DNA of 64,000 bases from Ancrocorticia sp. (GCA_022648165.1 JALCLX010000009.1:21263-85262); one strand, 5' to 3'. Shown: positions 27,712-36,714, counted from the first letter of the stretch. Program-made: numbers and translations. Notes: a model not told the origin generated them from the sequence alone.

Positions 27712-28032
27712 ATGGACAAGCAAACACCGAAGTCTCCTGAAACGCACGGCGTGTGGAGCCGAGCGCTGGCAGATCTGCGGGCGTGGATCGCCGCTATGTT
27801 CGCTACATTTGGCGTGATGCTTTCCGTGTATGGCGGCTTCTTCGCCACCGCTGAAGATCTGGCCAAGGGCGGAGGCATCAACCTCACATTGTGGACTGGA
27901 ATTGGCATGCTGGCGGTTGCCGCTGCATTCGCCGTGTGGTTTTTTGCGCGTCCGCAGAACGTGAGTGACACTCCGGACCGGGATTTTCCGGATTCCTTCG
28001 CCGATCCTGTAACTGAGGGGGACGAGCCGTGA
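27712..28032 (+). CDS. Small two-helix membrane protein linked to the symporter
   Basis: A 106-residue protein starting at the base after the symporter stop (TAGATG). It has two hydrophobic segments, near residues 26-47 and 60-82, with a hydrophilic start and an acidic C-terminal tail. No known domain is recognised. The zero-gap arrangement implies translational coupling and suggests an accessory subunit of the symporter. Confidence 0.75.
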   Translation: MDKQTPKSPETHGVWSRALADLRAWIAAMFATFGVMLSVYGGFFATAEDLAKGGGINLTLWTGIGMLAVAAAFAVWFFARPQNVSDTPDRDFPDSFADPVTEGDEP

Positions 28033-28040
28033 AGTCGCAT

Positions 28041-28046
28041 TATACT
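28041..28046 (+). promoter_or_regulatory. Putative -10 element of the PfkB kinase gene
   Basis: TATACT matches the -10 consensus at five of six bases and lies in the 50-bp gap after the symporter operon. The expected -35 region is unremarkable. The kinase gene has its own AAGGAG site at 28071-28076, giving a short normal leader. Confidence 0.4.
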
Positions 28047-28082
28047 GAGTGACAATCATGTATCGCGGCGAAGGAGCATCGT

Positions 28083-29018
28083 GTGATTGAACGTCCCATT
28101 CTTTGCGTAGGCGAGGCACTCATTGACGTTGTGATACGCGGTGATGAACAGGAAGAGCACGTGGGTGGTAGTCCGCTGAACGTTGCGAGCGGACTGGCCG
28201 CATTAGGTCACCCCACGCTCCTGGCATCGTGGTGGGCGCCGGATGAACGCGGCCACGCCATTGAACGGTACGCTGCGGCCCATCACGTGGGAATCGTCCC
28301 CGGCTCCGCGGGAGCCCAGAAGACCACAGTGGCGTATGCGCACCTCGACGCATTGGGGCAGGCGCGCTACTGCTTCGATCTCGAGTGGAATTGCCCGCAG
28401 CTGCCCCCACTAGAATCGGTTGCTCACATGCACATCGGCAGTTATGGTGCCACCACGGAGCCTGGTGCCACGCACGTCGGCGCCGCCGTCGCACACATGG
28501 CAGGAACTATCTCGTATGATCCCAATGCACGGCCTGCGATTATGGGAAGTGCTGAAAGCGTCCGCGATCGGATCGAACGCCTTATCTCACTGTCGGATGT
28601 CGTCAAAGCCTCCGATGAGGATGTTGCATGGCTGTATGGCGATCAACGGCTCGACGACGTGATGCAGCTGTGGCTGGGGATGGGAGTCAGCTTGGTTGTG
28701 ATAACGCGCGGCAAGGAGGGCGCTCGCGCCATGTTGTCCAGCCAGCCAGGCACGGTGGACATCGCGCCCTTTCAAGTCGAGGTAGCAGACACCGTAGGAG
28801 CAGGTGATTCTTTCATGGCCGGGCTCTTGTCCGGTTTGGCCGATGCGGGCCTGATTGGAGGCGCGCAGGCAAAATCTGCGCTGCGTGTGGCGACATGGGA
28901 CCAGGTAAAGCCGGCTCTCACGCGCGGTACGGTGACGTCGAGCATTACCGTTAGTCAGCCGGGAGCATACTCGCCCAACCGCCATGAGGTGAGCGCGGCA
29001 CTCGCCCGCTCAGAATGA
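28083..29018 (+). CDS. PfkB family carbohydrate kinase (fructokinase-like)
   Basis: A 311-residue ribokinase-fold sugar kinase. The substrate-side signature GGSPLNVASGLAALG is near residues 27-41. The C-terminal PfkB signature DTVGAGDSFMAGLLSGL carries the catalytic Asp. It resembles fructokinases more than adenosine or ribokinases, but the sugar is not proven. It starts at the GTG at 28083, six bases after AAGGAG. It lies directly downstream of the sodium symporter pair, which may bring in its substrate; a TATACT -10 suggests it can also be transcribed alone. Confidence 0.88.
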   Translation: MIERPILCVGEALIDVVIRGDEQEEHVGGSPLNVASGLAALGHPTLLASWWAPDERGHAIERYAAAHHVGIVPGSAGAQKTTVAYAHLDALGQARYCFDLEWNCPQLPPLESVAHMHIGSYGATTEPGATHVGAAVAHMAGTISYDPNARPAIMGSAESVRDRIERLISLSDVVKASDEDVAWLYGDQRLDDVMQLWLGMGVSLVVITRGKEGARAMLSSQPGTVDIAPFQVEVADTVGAGDSFMAGLLSGLADAGLIGGAQAKSALRVATWDQVKPALTRGTVTSSITVSQPGAYSPNRHEVSAALARSE

Positions 29019-29052
29019 CGCGGCCGCCGCGAGTGATTCCCACCGCATGCTG

Positions 29053-29703
29053 CTAGTTCCTTGTGTGGGGATCGTCTCCGTGGGCCAACGCGGATGTTAC
29101 ACCGACGGCGCTCTGTGCGGCGCGGACGCATTCTTCAGTCGTGGGGCCCTCGCCTTCTGGTAGTAACGCGGCCCGGTAATAACGCAATTCGTCGATCGAA
29201 TCGTAAATGTCTCCGAGTGCCCGGTGGTTGCCCTTTTTCTCAGGTGAGGCGAAGTAGGCACGTGGGTACCAGCGTTTGGCGAGCTCTTTGATGGAAGAGA
29301 CGTCGATGATCCGGTAATGCAGATACTCCACTACGGAAGGCATGTACTTTTCCAGGAACATCTTGTCCGTTCCTACAGAGTTACCCCCGAGTGGGGCTTT
29401 GCCTGCCTCCGGCACGTGCTTCTTGATATACGCAAGGATCCGCGCGGTTGCCTCCTCAAGCGAAAGCCCATTCTCCCATTCGGTGATGAGCCCCGAATTC
29501 GTGTGCATTGCCCGCACGAAATCGCCCATGTGATCCACGGCGGCTTGGCTTGGCTTGATTAAGATGTCGATGCCCTCGTCCATGGGGGTGAGCTCAGAAT
29601 CGGTGATGACAACGGAGACTTCCACTAGTTCGTCGATTGAGAGATCCAACCCAGTCATCTCGCAATCGATCCACACTATCGGATTATTGTTCACCCAGCT
29701 CAC
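29053..29703 (-). CDS. orn: Oligoribonuclease
   Basis: Orn degrades 2-5 nt RNAs (nanoRNA) to mononucleotides and also clears pGpG. It has 216 residues and starts with a GTG. The DEDDh residues are visible: WIDCEMTGLD (Asp, Glu), the NSVGTDKMF block (Asp), and NHRALGDI with the catalytic His and last Asp. It is a little longer than the usual 180-200 residues because of a C-terminal tail. It faces the PfkB gene and lies 40 bases before a reverse-strand tRNA-Arg gene, as seen in related actinobacteria. Confidence 0.96.
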   Translation of the reverse strand: MSWVNNNPIVWIDCEMTGLDLSIDELVEVSVVITDSELTPMDEGIDILIKPSQAAVDHMGDFVRAMHTNSGLITEWENGLSLEEATARILAYIKKHVPEAGKAPLGGNSVGTDKMFLEKYMPSVVEYLHYRIIDVSSIKELAKRWYPRAYFASPEKKGNHRALGDIYDSIDELRYYRAALLPEGEGPTTEECVRAAQSAVGVTSALAHGDDPHTRN

Positions 29704-29743
29704 CCTATTTCTCTCTGGGCCCGAGATTCCTCCCCGGGCGTCG

Positions 29744-29816
29744 TGCCCCCAACGCGACTCGAACGCGTAACCTACGGATTAGAAGGCCGTTGCTCTATCC
29801 ATTGAGCTATGGGGGC
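29744..29816 (-). tRNA. tRNA-Arg (anticodon TCT)
   Basis: On the minus strand the gene begins GCCCCCATAGCTC and folds into a full cloverleaf: a 7-bp acceptor stem (GCCCCCA with TGGGGGC), D arm GCTC/GAGC, anticodon loop CTTCTAA and T arm with TTCGAGT. The anticodon is TCT. Position 31-39 in the anticodon stem is a C-T mismatch, which I recall as usual in actinobacterial tRNA-Arg(TCT). The CCA end is not encoded. Confidence 0.95.
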
Positions 29817-29939
29817 CGAAAGAACACGCGGTGCGCACGGCGCACTCGTTCTGCCGCATACTAATCTACCGAACTTAGGACTACGCGCCAATTTCACGGC
29901 GGGGAGGCGAAGTCTGCCATCGTGGCGGACAATAGAGGC

Positions 29940-31517
29940 ATGGCAGGGAACAAGCAGGAATTGACGCACGTGGTGGAACGCACAATCAACGCGCTCAAAG
30001 GCGCGCGCTTGCCGCTTGAAATGCCTGGTTCCCTGGAACTCAAGGAACAACGGAACCGCCTGATTACCCAGCTTGAAACGCGGATCTTGCCACATCTGCG
30101 TTCGGATTCACTTCCGGGAGTGGTCGTTTTCGGTGGCTCTTCAGGTGCGGGGAAGTCCACTCTTTTCAATACTCTGATAGGTGAGGAAATCTCTCCGGCT
30201 TCGGTGTTGCGCCCTACAACGCGCGTTCCTGTGATTGGCATTCATCCGGACGATGTGGCCGCGATGGAAGGGCACGCATTGTTAAGTATGGGCCGCACGG
30301 CCGTGGTGCGCGGCGGGATTCCGGGGCTCGTGATCGTGGATGCACCGGATCTGGATTCGGTAGAAGAGAATAACCGGGAGGCGGCCCGCAGGCTGCTGGA
30401 CGCGGCAGATTTGTGGGTGTTCGTGACCACGGCAGCTCGCTATGGAGATGCGGTAGCGTGGCGGATGCTGACTGATGCATATCGCCGTGGGATGACGGTG
30501 GCAGTGGTGTTGGATCGTGTTCCGGAAAAAGCCGTGAGAACGGTGGGGCAGGACTTGCGGCGCCGGATGATCGACGAGGGTATCGGCGATACACCGCTGC
30601 TGGTTGTACCTGATGTGGGGCCTCATGAAGGGCTGCTACCGTCCGAAGCCGCAGCTTCTGTGCGTGCGTGGTTGGCAGCCATGGCGCAGTCTCACATGGG
30701 GGCAACGCTGGCGGAAAGAACAACACGCACGACCGTGCCGGATATTCGCCGCGGCTTGCTGGACTTAGCGGAGGCCGTAGAACATCAGGCGAACGCGCTA
30801 CAGGACTTGAAGGATCAGGCAAGCGTGGCAGTGACGGATGCGGCACACAAGGTGACAGTAAATGCGCTCAATGGAAGGTTTGGCCAGGGAGCTCCAACAG
30901 CAACGTGGCTCACATTTTCTTCGAGCGGTGGCGTTCTCGATTGCGTGGCCGCCGGCGCGGCACCGGGGCTTTTCCGCCGCAAAGCATTCGCAGAACGCGA
31001 TAAAGCGATGACGATTGTGTTCGATGCGGCACTTTCCGCTATCCGGGTGGCCGTGCACCAGGGAATTGTTTCCGCCGACGAGGCCATCGCGCAGTCGTGG
31101 CGGCGCGACGCAGTTGATACAGCAGGATTTGAGCGAGCTGGGCACGCGCGCGTGGATGCGGTGCACATAGAGAATGTGGCACTGATCGGCTGGAAGCGGG
31201 ACATATGGAATCTTGTGCCGGCGCACCGCACCAGTGCGTGGTTCACGAAGCATGGACAAGCGGCACTGCTGGGTGCTGCTGCGGCGGGTGTTTCGGGTGC
31301 GCAGCGTGCGCTGGGTGCTGCGGGGCTGAGCCAACAATTGCGCCCTGCACGAGAGGCGTTGGCGGCCCGCTGCGAGGCCGCGATTGAAGCGGTTTCTCAC
31401 GCATATTGCGACGCACTGGCCGATGTGCCAATAGGCAATGGCCGGCAACTGCGGTTGCGGGCAAGCGAATATTTGGACGGGACGGAATCAATCGCCGACA
31501 TGATGTGGAAGGAGTGA
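29940..31517 (+). CDS. Dynamin/YfjP-like GTPase, first of a pair
   Basis: A 525-residue P-loop GTPase. G1 is VVFGGSSGAGKSTLFN near residues 62-77, G2 probably the Thr pair in LRPTTRVP, G3 DAPDLDSV and G4 VLDRVP. The long helical C-terminal part lacks a clear membrane helix. It starts at ATG 29940, six bases after GACAAT; the frame also reaches a GTG at 29922. The next gene, one base after the stop, encodes a related GTPase with two membrane helices, so the products probably act together. This pairing resembles bacterial dynamin-like pairs such as DynA/DynB, but the role (membrane remodelling, stress or division) is inference. Confidence 0.8.
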   Translation: MAGNKQELTHVVERTINALKGARLPLEMPGSLELKEQRNRLITQLETRILPHLRSDSLPGVVVFGGSSGAGKSTLFNTLIGEEISPASVLRPTTRVPVIGIHPDDVAAMEGHALLSMGRTAVVRGGIPGLVIVDAPDLDSVEENNREAARRLLDAADLWVFVTTAARYGDAVAWRMLTDAYRRGMTVAVVLDRVPEKAVRTVGQDLRRRMIDEGIGDTPLLVVPDVGPHEGLLPSEAAASVRAWLAAMAQSHMGATLAERTTRTTVPDIRRGLLDLAEAVEHQANALQDLKDQASVAVTDAAHKVTVNALNGRFGQGAPTATWLTFSSSGGVLDCVAAGAAPGLFRRKAFAERDKAMTIVFDAALSAIRVAVHQGIVSADEAIAQSWRRDAVDTAGFERAGHARVDAVHIENVALIGWKRDIWNLVPAHRTSAWFTKHGQAALLGAAAAGVSGAQRALGAAGLSQQLRPAREALAARCEAAIEAVSHAYCDALADVPIGNGRQLRLRASEYLDGTESIADMMWKE

Positions 31518-31518
31518 C

Positions 31519-32976
31519 ATGGCAGAGGAGCCACTGCCGCGGGCCGGCGGCATCACGCAGCGCCTGGAGCGCCTGACCAGTGCGATGGAGATCGGCGGGG
31601 AGTATTTCAACCCATTCGTGCGCGCTCGCGCGCGTGAAGCGCTGCAACGGGCCGAGCAGCGCGCGGCGCGTGGAGAGGGCGTCACGGTTGCGGCGCTCAT
31701 GGGTGGCACGGGTGCCGGAAAATCCAGCCTATTCAATCTGCTGACAGGTTTGAGTTTTTCCGAAGTGGGTGAATTGCGGCCTACGACAACACATCCCGTC
31801 TCGTGCACATGGCATGTGGACGCAGACGGCGTGCTGGACATGATCGGTGTGCCGCGAGAGGCGAGGATTACTCACGATTCACCGCTTGTGGATGACGATC
31901 CAGCGCTTCACTCCCTCGTACTCATCGATTTGCCTGATCACGATTCCGTAGCATTGGGTAACGCTGCACTGTTCAACCGGATACTTCCATTGATAGACGT
32001 GCTGATCTGGGTGCTTGATCCGCAAAAGTATGCGGATCAAATCCTCCATGAGGGCTATCTTTCTTCGTTGCGCGGTAGGAGTGACCAGATTCTAGTGGTG
32101 GTCAACCAGGCGGACACGCTTCCCGATAGCTCCATAGACGTGGTGGTGGCAGACGTGAAGAAGCTGTTGGCGGCAGATGGTCTGAGGAACGTACCTGTTG
32201 TGGTGACGTCCGTCCCGCGGCGTGCCGGATTGGAACAGATCCACGGCGTGCTGGCTCAAGCGGTAGCGCGTGACGACGCCGCCGTGCGTTCAGCGGAGGC
32301 GGAACTTGATTCCATTTCGGCTATGTTGGCACGTGAATTGGGCGATGGAACACCGGACGTACCACAGGATGCGGCAGACGCCGCAGCTGCGGGTTTTGAG
32401 GATGCGGTGGCGCTCGATGCGGTGAGTGCATCGGTGAAGGCGACAGGTCTGAAATCTGCCGCGTTGGCTAAACCGGAAAAGCCTGCTGGTGCGATGACGG
32501 CGGCGATCCGTGATGCGTGGATCGCTGCTGCGCGCACCGGCCTGCCAGAGCCGTGGCAAAAGGCACTCGATGAGGCGGTGGCGCCGTCCGAAAAACTGAG
32601 GAAGTCCGTGAATGCAGCTGTGCGCAACGTGCCATTGCAGCCGCAGCCCCGCACGCCAATCGTGGTAGGAATCTGCCTGGGTGCGCTCGCGATCGTGGGC
32701 GGCGCACTCTGGATACTCGGTGAACTGGCGGGTTGGTGGCCAAGGGGCGCGGCCTGGATGCCGCCGCTGGTGGGGGCCATCGCGCTGGTGTTTTTAGTAC
32801 TGTTCACGTGGTGGGGTGTGCGTGTGCATCGGAGACGAGCGCACCGGCGCGCACTGGATTACGAGGCGCAAGTACGCAGCGCGATCAACGACGTCGTGCA
32901 CGTGGAAATGGTGGCTCCAACCGAGCGTATCGTGGAGCGGTTTCGCCGCACCCGCGCGGCATTGGTACCCGAGTAG
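31519..32976 (+). CDS. Dynamin/YfjP-like GTPase with two C-terminal membrane helices
   Basis: A 485-residue partner of the preceding GTPase. G1 is ALMGGTGAGKSSLFN near residues 58-72, G2 RPTTTHPV, G3 DLPDHDSV and G4 VVNQADTL (NxxD form), so nucleotide binding looks intact. After a helical middle domain come two hydrophobic segments (about 374-392 and 410-430) in a hairpin, then a basic segment (RRRAHRR) and a helical tail. It therefore sits at the membrane with the GTPase domain inside the cell. ATG 31519 follows AAGGAG. The membrane hairpin recalls dynamin-like proteins and the GTPase-plus-TM layout of YfjP. Confidence 0.82.
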   Translation: MAEEPLPRAGGITQRLERLTSAMEIGGEYFNPFVRARAREALQRAEQRAARGEGVTVAALMGGTGAGKSSLFNLLTGLSFSEVGELRPTTTHPVSCTWHVDADGVLDMIGVPREARITHDSPLVDDDPALHSLVLIDLPDHDSVALGNAALFNRILPLIDVLIWVLDPQKYADQILHEGYLSSLRGRSDQILVVVNQADTLPDSSIDVVVADVKKLLAADGLRNVPVVVTSVPRRAGLEQIHGVLAQAVARDDAAVRSAEAELDSISAMLARELGDGTPDVPQDAADAAAAGFEDAVALDAVSASVKATGLKSAALAKPEKPAGAMTAAIRDAWIAAARTGLPEPWQKALDEAVAPSEKLRKSVNAAVRNVPLQPQPRTPIVVGICLGALAIVGGALWILGELAGWWPRGAAWMPPLVGAIALVFLVLFTWWGVRVHRRRAHRRALDYEAQVRSAINDVVHVEMVAPTERIVERFRRTRAALVPE

Positions 32977-33135
32977 AACGCTCTGCGCTTTCAATTCGCG
33001 TGGAGCGTTGATGTTTCCACAGAACGCGGCATGTGTACGTTGTTCACACGATGAGGCGCTGTGCGGCGCGCAGACCACGATATGCGGTGTACTGACGTAG
33101 AGGCAGGAAGGACCGGCCTCGGAAGGAGATACACC

Positions 33136-33657
33136 ATGTCCAATGAGACTTATGTGACCATTCGGGGGTATGCGGGAGCCGATCCGATGGTGTTCCGCAA
33201 CGATGCCGGCAACACTACTACGGTTGTGCGTGTGGGCGTCACTGCCCGGAATTTTGACCGGAAGGCAGGAGTATTTGCAGACGGTACGACGGCGTGGTAT
33301 TCGGTACGGTGCTATGGCGAGCTTGCGGAGAATGTGATTCGGAGCGTGAGAAAGGGCACGCCGGTGCTGGTGAGAGGCCGTTTAGCTCACCGGCAATGGG
33401 CCGACAAAGAGGGGCACGCGAAGACTGATCTTGTGATCGTGTCTGATTCTTTCGGTATTGATCTGAACACCGGTGAGGCACAATTTGTCCGTACGCGACG
33501 CGGGAATTTGGTTGCTGTGGAAGGGGAGCCAGCGCATGCGGCAAGCGTCCCGGGCGATTCTGTGGACGTCGGTGGCGAAGAGCCGCGCGAGGGTGCCGAG
33601 GAATCGAAATCGGCCGATGAGGCTGTCCGAAGTGCGGGAAATCTGGCACGCGTTTAG
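33136..33657 (+). CDS. ssb: Single-stranded DNA-binding protein
   Basis: An OB-fold SSB-type protein, 173 residues. It starts at ATG 33136, after GAAGGAG (33122-33128). The OB core (about 1-110) has VTIRGYAGADP, WYSVRCYGELAENV and GTPVLVRGRL. The C-terminal tail is acidic and Glu/Ser-rich but ends NLARV and lacks the DDDIPF-type tip that recruits partner proteins in replicative SSB. It is therefore more likely an accessory paralog (SsbB-like), and the main ssb near rpsF is probably elsewhere. The 159-bp gap before it contains a short AACGCTC/GAGCGTT inverted repeat after the GTPase gene. Confidence 0.85.
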   Translation: MSNETYVTIRGYAGADPMVFRNDAGNTTTVVRVGVTARNFDRKAGVFADGTTAWYSVRCYGELAENVIRSVRKGTPVLVRGRLAHRQWADKEGHAKTDLVIVSDSFGIDLNTGEAQFVRTRRGNLVAVEGEPAHAASVPGDSVDVGGEEPREGAEESKSADEAVRSAGNLARV

Positions 33658-33672
33658 TTGGCTGCTAGTGTT

Positions 33673-33702
33673 GGCAGCCCTGTATTCTGGTACAGGGCTG
33701 CC
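33673..33702 (+). terminator. Perfect 12-bp hairpin between ssb and ettA
   Basis: GGCAGCCCTGTA (33673-33684) pairs with 33691-33702 around TTCTGG. It lies 15 bases after the ssb stop. No T-run follows, so it may be a rho-independent terminator of weak type or a structure protecting the ssb mRNA end. TAGGAT at 33716-33721 is a candidate -10 for ettA. Confidence 0.6.
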
Positions 33703-33740
33703 ATGATGGGCAGCGTAGGATTGAGACGATTGGGAGCCTC

Positions 33741-35423
33741 GTGGCTGAGTACATCTATTCGATGGTCCACGCATACAAGCGTGTGGGTGATAAGACGATC
33801 CTCGACGACGTCACTATGGCCTTCTTGCCGGGTGCAAAAATCGGAATGGTAGGCCCGAACGGTGCGGGAAAATCTACCATTTTGAAGATCATGGCGGGAT
33901 TGGATGAACCGTCGAATGGCGAGGCGCGGCTCACTCCCGGCTACTCTGTGGGGATATTGCTTCAAGAACCGCCCCTTGACGATGCGAAGACCGTATTGGA
34001 GAACGTTCAGATGGGCCGGGCCGATCTGATCGCAAAGCTCCATCGCTTCAACGAAATCGGCGAAGAGATGGCCAATCCAGATGCGGATTTTGATGCGCTG
34101 ATGGAGGAGATGGGTACACTCCAAACGGAGATTGATGCGGCGAATGCGTGGGACTTGGATTCGCAGCTGCAACAGGCGATGGACGCATTGCGGTGCCCGC
34201 CGGGTGATACTCCGGTGTCAGTTCTTTCTGGTGGTGAACGCCGCAGGGTTGCGCTGTGCCGTCTGTTGCTCGAGGCTCCCGATCTTCTGTTGCTTGATGA
34301 ACCGACCAACCATTTGGATGCTGAATCCGTGTTGTGGTTGGAACAGCACTTGAAGCAGTACGCGGGCGCGGTCATTGCCGTCACCCACGATCGCTATTTC
34401 CTGGACCACGTGGCATCCTGGATCGCAGAGGTGGATCGCGGACGCCTTTACCCGTATGAGGGCAATTACTCCACATACCTGGAGACGAAAGAAAAGCGCC
34501 TGGAGATCCAAGGGAAGAAAGACGCCAAGCTTGCAAAACGCCTCAAAGATGAACTCGAATGGGTGCGCTCGTCTGCCAAGGGGCGCCAGGCGAAGGCGAA
34601 GGCCCGCCTGGAGCGCTATGACGAGATGGCAGCTGAGGCTGAGCGGACTCGAAAGCTCGATTTTGATGAAATTCAGATCCCACCGGGGCCACGGCTTGGC
34701 ACGCTTGTGTTGGAAGCGGAGCATCTGACGAAGGGTTTCGATGGCAGGGTGCTGATTGACGATCTTTCGTTTACACTGCCGCGCAACGGCATCGTAGGCA
34801 TTATTGGGCCAAACGGTGTTGGAAAGACAACGCTCTTTAAAACAATCGTGGGCCTTGAACCGTTGGATTCTGGCACGTTGAAGATCGGCGATACAGTCAA
34901 AATCTCGTACGTTGATCAGAACCGTGCGGGCATCGATCCGGAGAAATCGGTGTGGGAGGTAGTATCTGATGGCCTCGATTACATCGAAGTTGGAGCCGTA
35001 GAGATGCCGTCGCGTGCCTACGTATCCGCATTCGGTTTCAAGGGGCCCGACCAGCAGAAGAAGGCCGGCGTGCTCTCAGGCGGCGAACGGAACCGGCTTA
35101 ACCTCGCGCTCACATTGAAACAGGGCGGCAACTTGTTGCTCTTGGACGAACCTACGAACGACCTGGATGTCGAAACGCTGAGTTCCTTGGAGAATGCCCT
35201 TATCCAGTTCCCCGGTTGTGCTGTGGTCATCACCCACGACCGCTGGTTCCTCGATAGGGTAGCGACCCATATTCTGGCGTACGAGGGAACGCCGGATAAT
35301 CCTGCATCGTGGTATTGGTTTGAAGGAAACTTCGAATCGTATGAGGCAAATAAAGTGCAGCGCCTCGGGCCTGAAGCTGCTCGGCCCAGAGCTGTGACGT
35401 ATAGGAAGTTGACTCGTGGCTGA
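33741..35423 (+). CDS. ettA: Energy-dependent translational throttle protein EttA (ABC-F)
   Basis: A 560-residue ABC-F ATPase that binds the ribosomal E site and gates translation by ATP/ADP ratio. The first ABC domain has Walker A GPNGAGKST (about residue 39) and signature LSGGERRR; the second has Walker A GPNGVGKTT and LSGGERNR. They are joined by the characteristic linker and arm region rich in Lys/Arg/Glu. The N-terminus MAEYIYSM and the C-terminal RAVTYRKLTRG are typical. It starts with a GTG four bases after GGGAG. There are no membrane helices, so it is not a transporter. The last eight bases overlap the next small gene. Confidence 0.96.
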   Translation: MAEYIYSMVHAYKRVGDKTILDDVTMAFLPGAKIGMVGPNGAGKSTILKIMAGLDEPSNGEARLTPGYSVGILLQEPPLDDAKTVLENVQMGRADLIAKLHRFNEIGEEMANPDADFDALMEEMGTLQTEIDAANAWDLDSQLQQAMDALRCPPGDTPVSVLSGGERRRVALCRLLLEAPDLLLLDEPTNHLDAESVLWLEQHLKQYAGAVIAVTHDRYFLDHVASWIAEVDRGRLYPYEGNYSTYLETKEKRLEIQGKKDAKLAKRLKDELEWVRSSAKGRQAKAKARLERYDEMAAEAERTRKLDFDEIQIPPGPRLGTLVLEAEHLTKGFDGRVLIDDLSFTLPRNGIVGIIGPNGVGKTTLFKTIVGLEPLDSGTLKIGDTVKISYVDQNRAGIDPEKSVWEVVSDGLDYIEVGAVEMPSRAYVSAFGFKGPDQQKKAGVLSGGERNRLNLALTLKQGGNLLLLDEPTNDLDVETLSSLENALIQFPGCAVVITHDRWFLDRVATHILAYEGTPDNPASWYWFEGNFESYEANKVQRLGPEAARPRAVTYRKLTRG

Positions 35424-35673
35424 TCTGGCTCTGAGAATCCTCGAAACGGCGCATACCCATGTAGGCATGTACCACGCGGGACAAATTGCATTTATTATCG
35501 CGGGCGTGATCCTTACGGTCGCTGTGGTGATTGCGGTCGTAACGCTAATTCGCAACCGTGACGCCCCAGTGCCGTCACATCCGAAACAGCGAGAGGCGCC
35601 GGGCGATACTCACGCAGATAAAGAGTTCCCCGCCGATAAAGGGTTCCTCGGAGGCTCAGAAGCTACCCGCTAA
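35416..35673 (+). CDS. Small single-pass membrane protein
   Basis: An 85-residue protein whose GTG lies inside the ettA end and is preceded by AGGAAG. One strong membrane helix (IAFIIAGVILTVAVVIAVVT) is at about residues 24-43, with a short N-terminal part and a polar, charged C-terminal tail. It has no recognised family. Overlap with ettA suggests coupling. The last 18 bases including the stop codon are tandemly duplicated downstream. Confidence 0.65.
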   Translation: MADLALRILETAHTHVGMYHAGQIAFIIAGVILTVAVVIAVVTLIRNRDAPVPSHPKQREAPGDTHADKEFPADKGFLGGSEATR

Positions 35674-35691
35674 TCAGAAGCTACCCGCTAA
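35656..35691 (+). repeat. 18-bp tandem duplication over two gene ends
   Basis: TCAGAAGCTACCCGCTAA is found at 35656-35673 and again at 35674-35691. The first copy holds the stop codon of the small membrane protein gene. The second copy provides the complementary TAG stop of tesB (35688-35690) on the other strand. Confidence 0.92.
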
Positions 35692-36599
35692 TCATCCTGC
35701 TTGGTGATGGAACGTACCCTCACCATGCCTTCTTGGGACATTGTGGCGATGTGTTTGCCATTCTGGAAAAACTTTGCGATCACGAGCCCGCGGCCATTTT
35801 GTGCAGAGGGGCTTTCCAGTTCGGCAAGTATCCAGTCTGAAATATCGAAGTTGCGGTGCCACCAAATGGCGTGGTCCAACGTGGCTACGGACATATCTTT
35901 GTTCATCCAGCTCAGCCCAGTTGCACGCATCACAGGTTCCAACATGAACTGGTCTGCAGCATATCCCAGCATGGCGCGCTGCAAGAGCCGTGAGGAACCC
36001 TGCGGCATCGGAGTGCGTGTGCGAATCCACATGCGTTGATAGGGCTGTCTCATGTCCGCAGGTTTCACGTAGATATTGCCTTCCACGTGGCGGATGTCGA
36101 TCAGATTTGTTGTGGACATCAAATGTCCCCACCAGTTATCCATCTGCGAAAAGAAATCCACCGACGATTGCAGCGTTTCCGGTGCAGGCGCATCCGGCAT
36201 GGGAGCGCCATATGAGGGGCCCGGTTGATGCAACTGGAAAGATATTCGTGCGGTAAAGATGATTGTGCCGTTCTGCATCGCCCGGACACTGCGCGTGGAG
36301 AAGGATCGGCCGTCATTGAGTTCGGTGACTTCAAACTCTGTGGGCGTGTCAAGGTCCCCCGGGCGCAAAAATGCCGCAGTAATCGAATGGGCGAGCCTCT
36401 CATGCGGCTCGCCCGGAACGGTGTCCGATGCTGCAACTGTTGCCTGGGCAAGGATTTGCCCCCCGTAGACTCGGCCAGTGAACTGCCGAATGTTGGTTCC
36501 GCGATACCGATTATCGCCCAGTTTTTCCAAGCGGAGTGTGTTGAGAATGGAAGCGAGTGGCTCGGTATCGCATTCGGGAAGTTCGATGAAAGCAGTCAT
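35688..36599 (-). CDS. tesB: Acyl-CoA thioesterase II
   Basis: A double hot-dog thioesterase that hydrolyses acyl-CoA to free acid and CoA, 303 residues. The N-terminal hot-dog contains GRVYGGQILAQA and HSITAAFLRPGD; the C-terminal hot-dog contains the DHAIWWHR block with the catalytic Asp. The order and length match TesB. It is convergent with the ettA transcript and divergent from malQ. No ribosome binding site is evident; TAGAAA lies about ten bases before the ATG on the minus strand. Confidence 0.93.
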   Translation of the reverse strand: MTAFIELPECDTEPLASILNTLRLEKLGDNRYRGTNIRQFTGRVYGGQILAQATVAASDTVPGEPHERLAHSITAAFLRPGDLDTPTEFEVTELNDGRSFSTRSVRAMQNGTIIFTARISFQLHQPGPSYGAPMPDAPAPETLQSSVDFFSQMDNWWGHLMSTTNLIDIRHVEGNIYVKPADMRQPYQRMWIRTRTPMPQGSSRLLQRAMLGYAADQFMLEPVMRATGLSWMNKDMSVATLDHAIWWHRNFDISDWILAELESPSAQNGRGLVIAKFFQNGKHIATMSQEGMVRVRSITKQDD

Positions 36600-36714
36600 G
36601 CGTTCTCGTTTCTAGGATCAGGCGTACTACGCCATATTATCCGGATTCGATTTGCGGTAGATACCTCCCGCAGCGCCGTGCGCGTGAACGGCAGTGCGGC
36701 TGTTGTCTGAAAAA

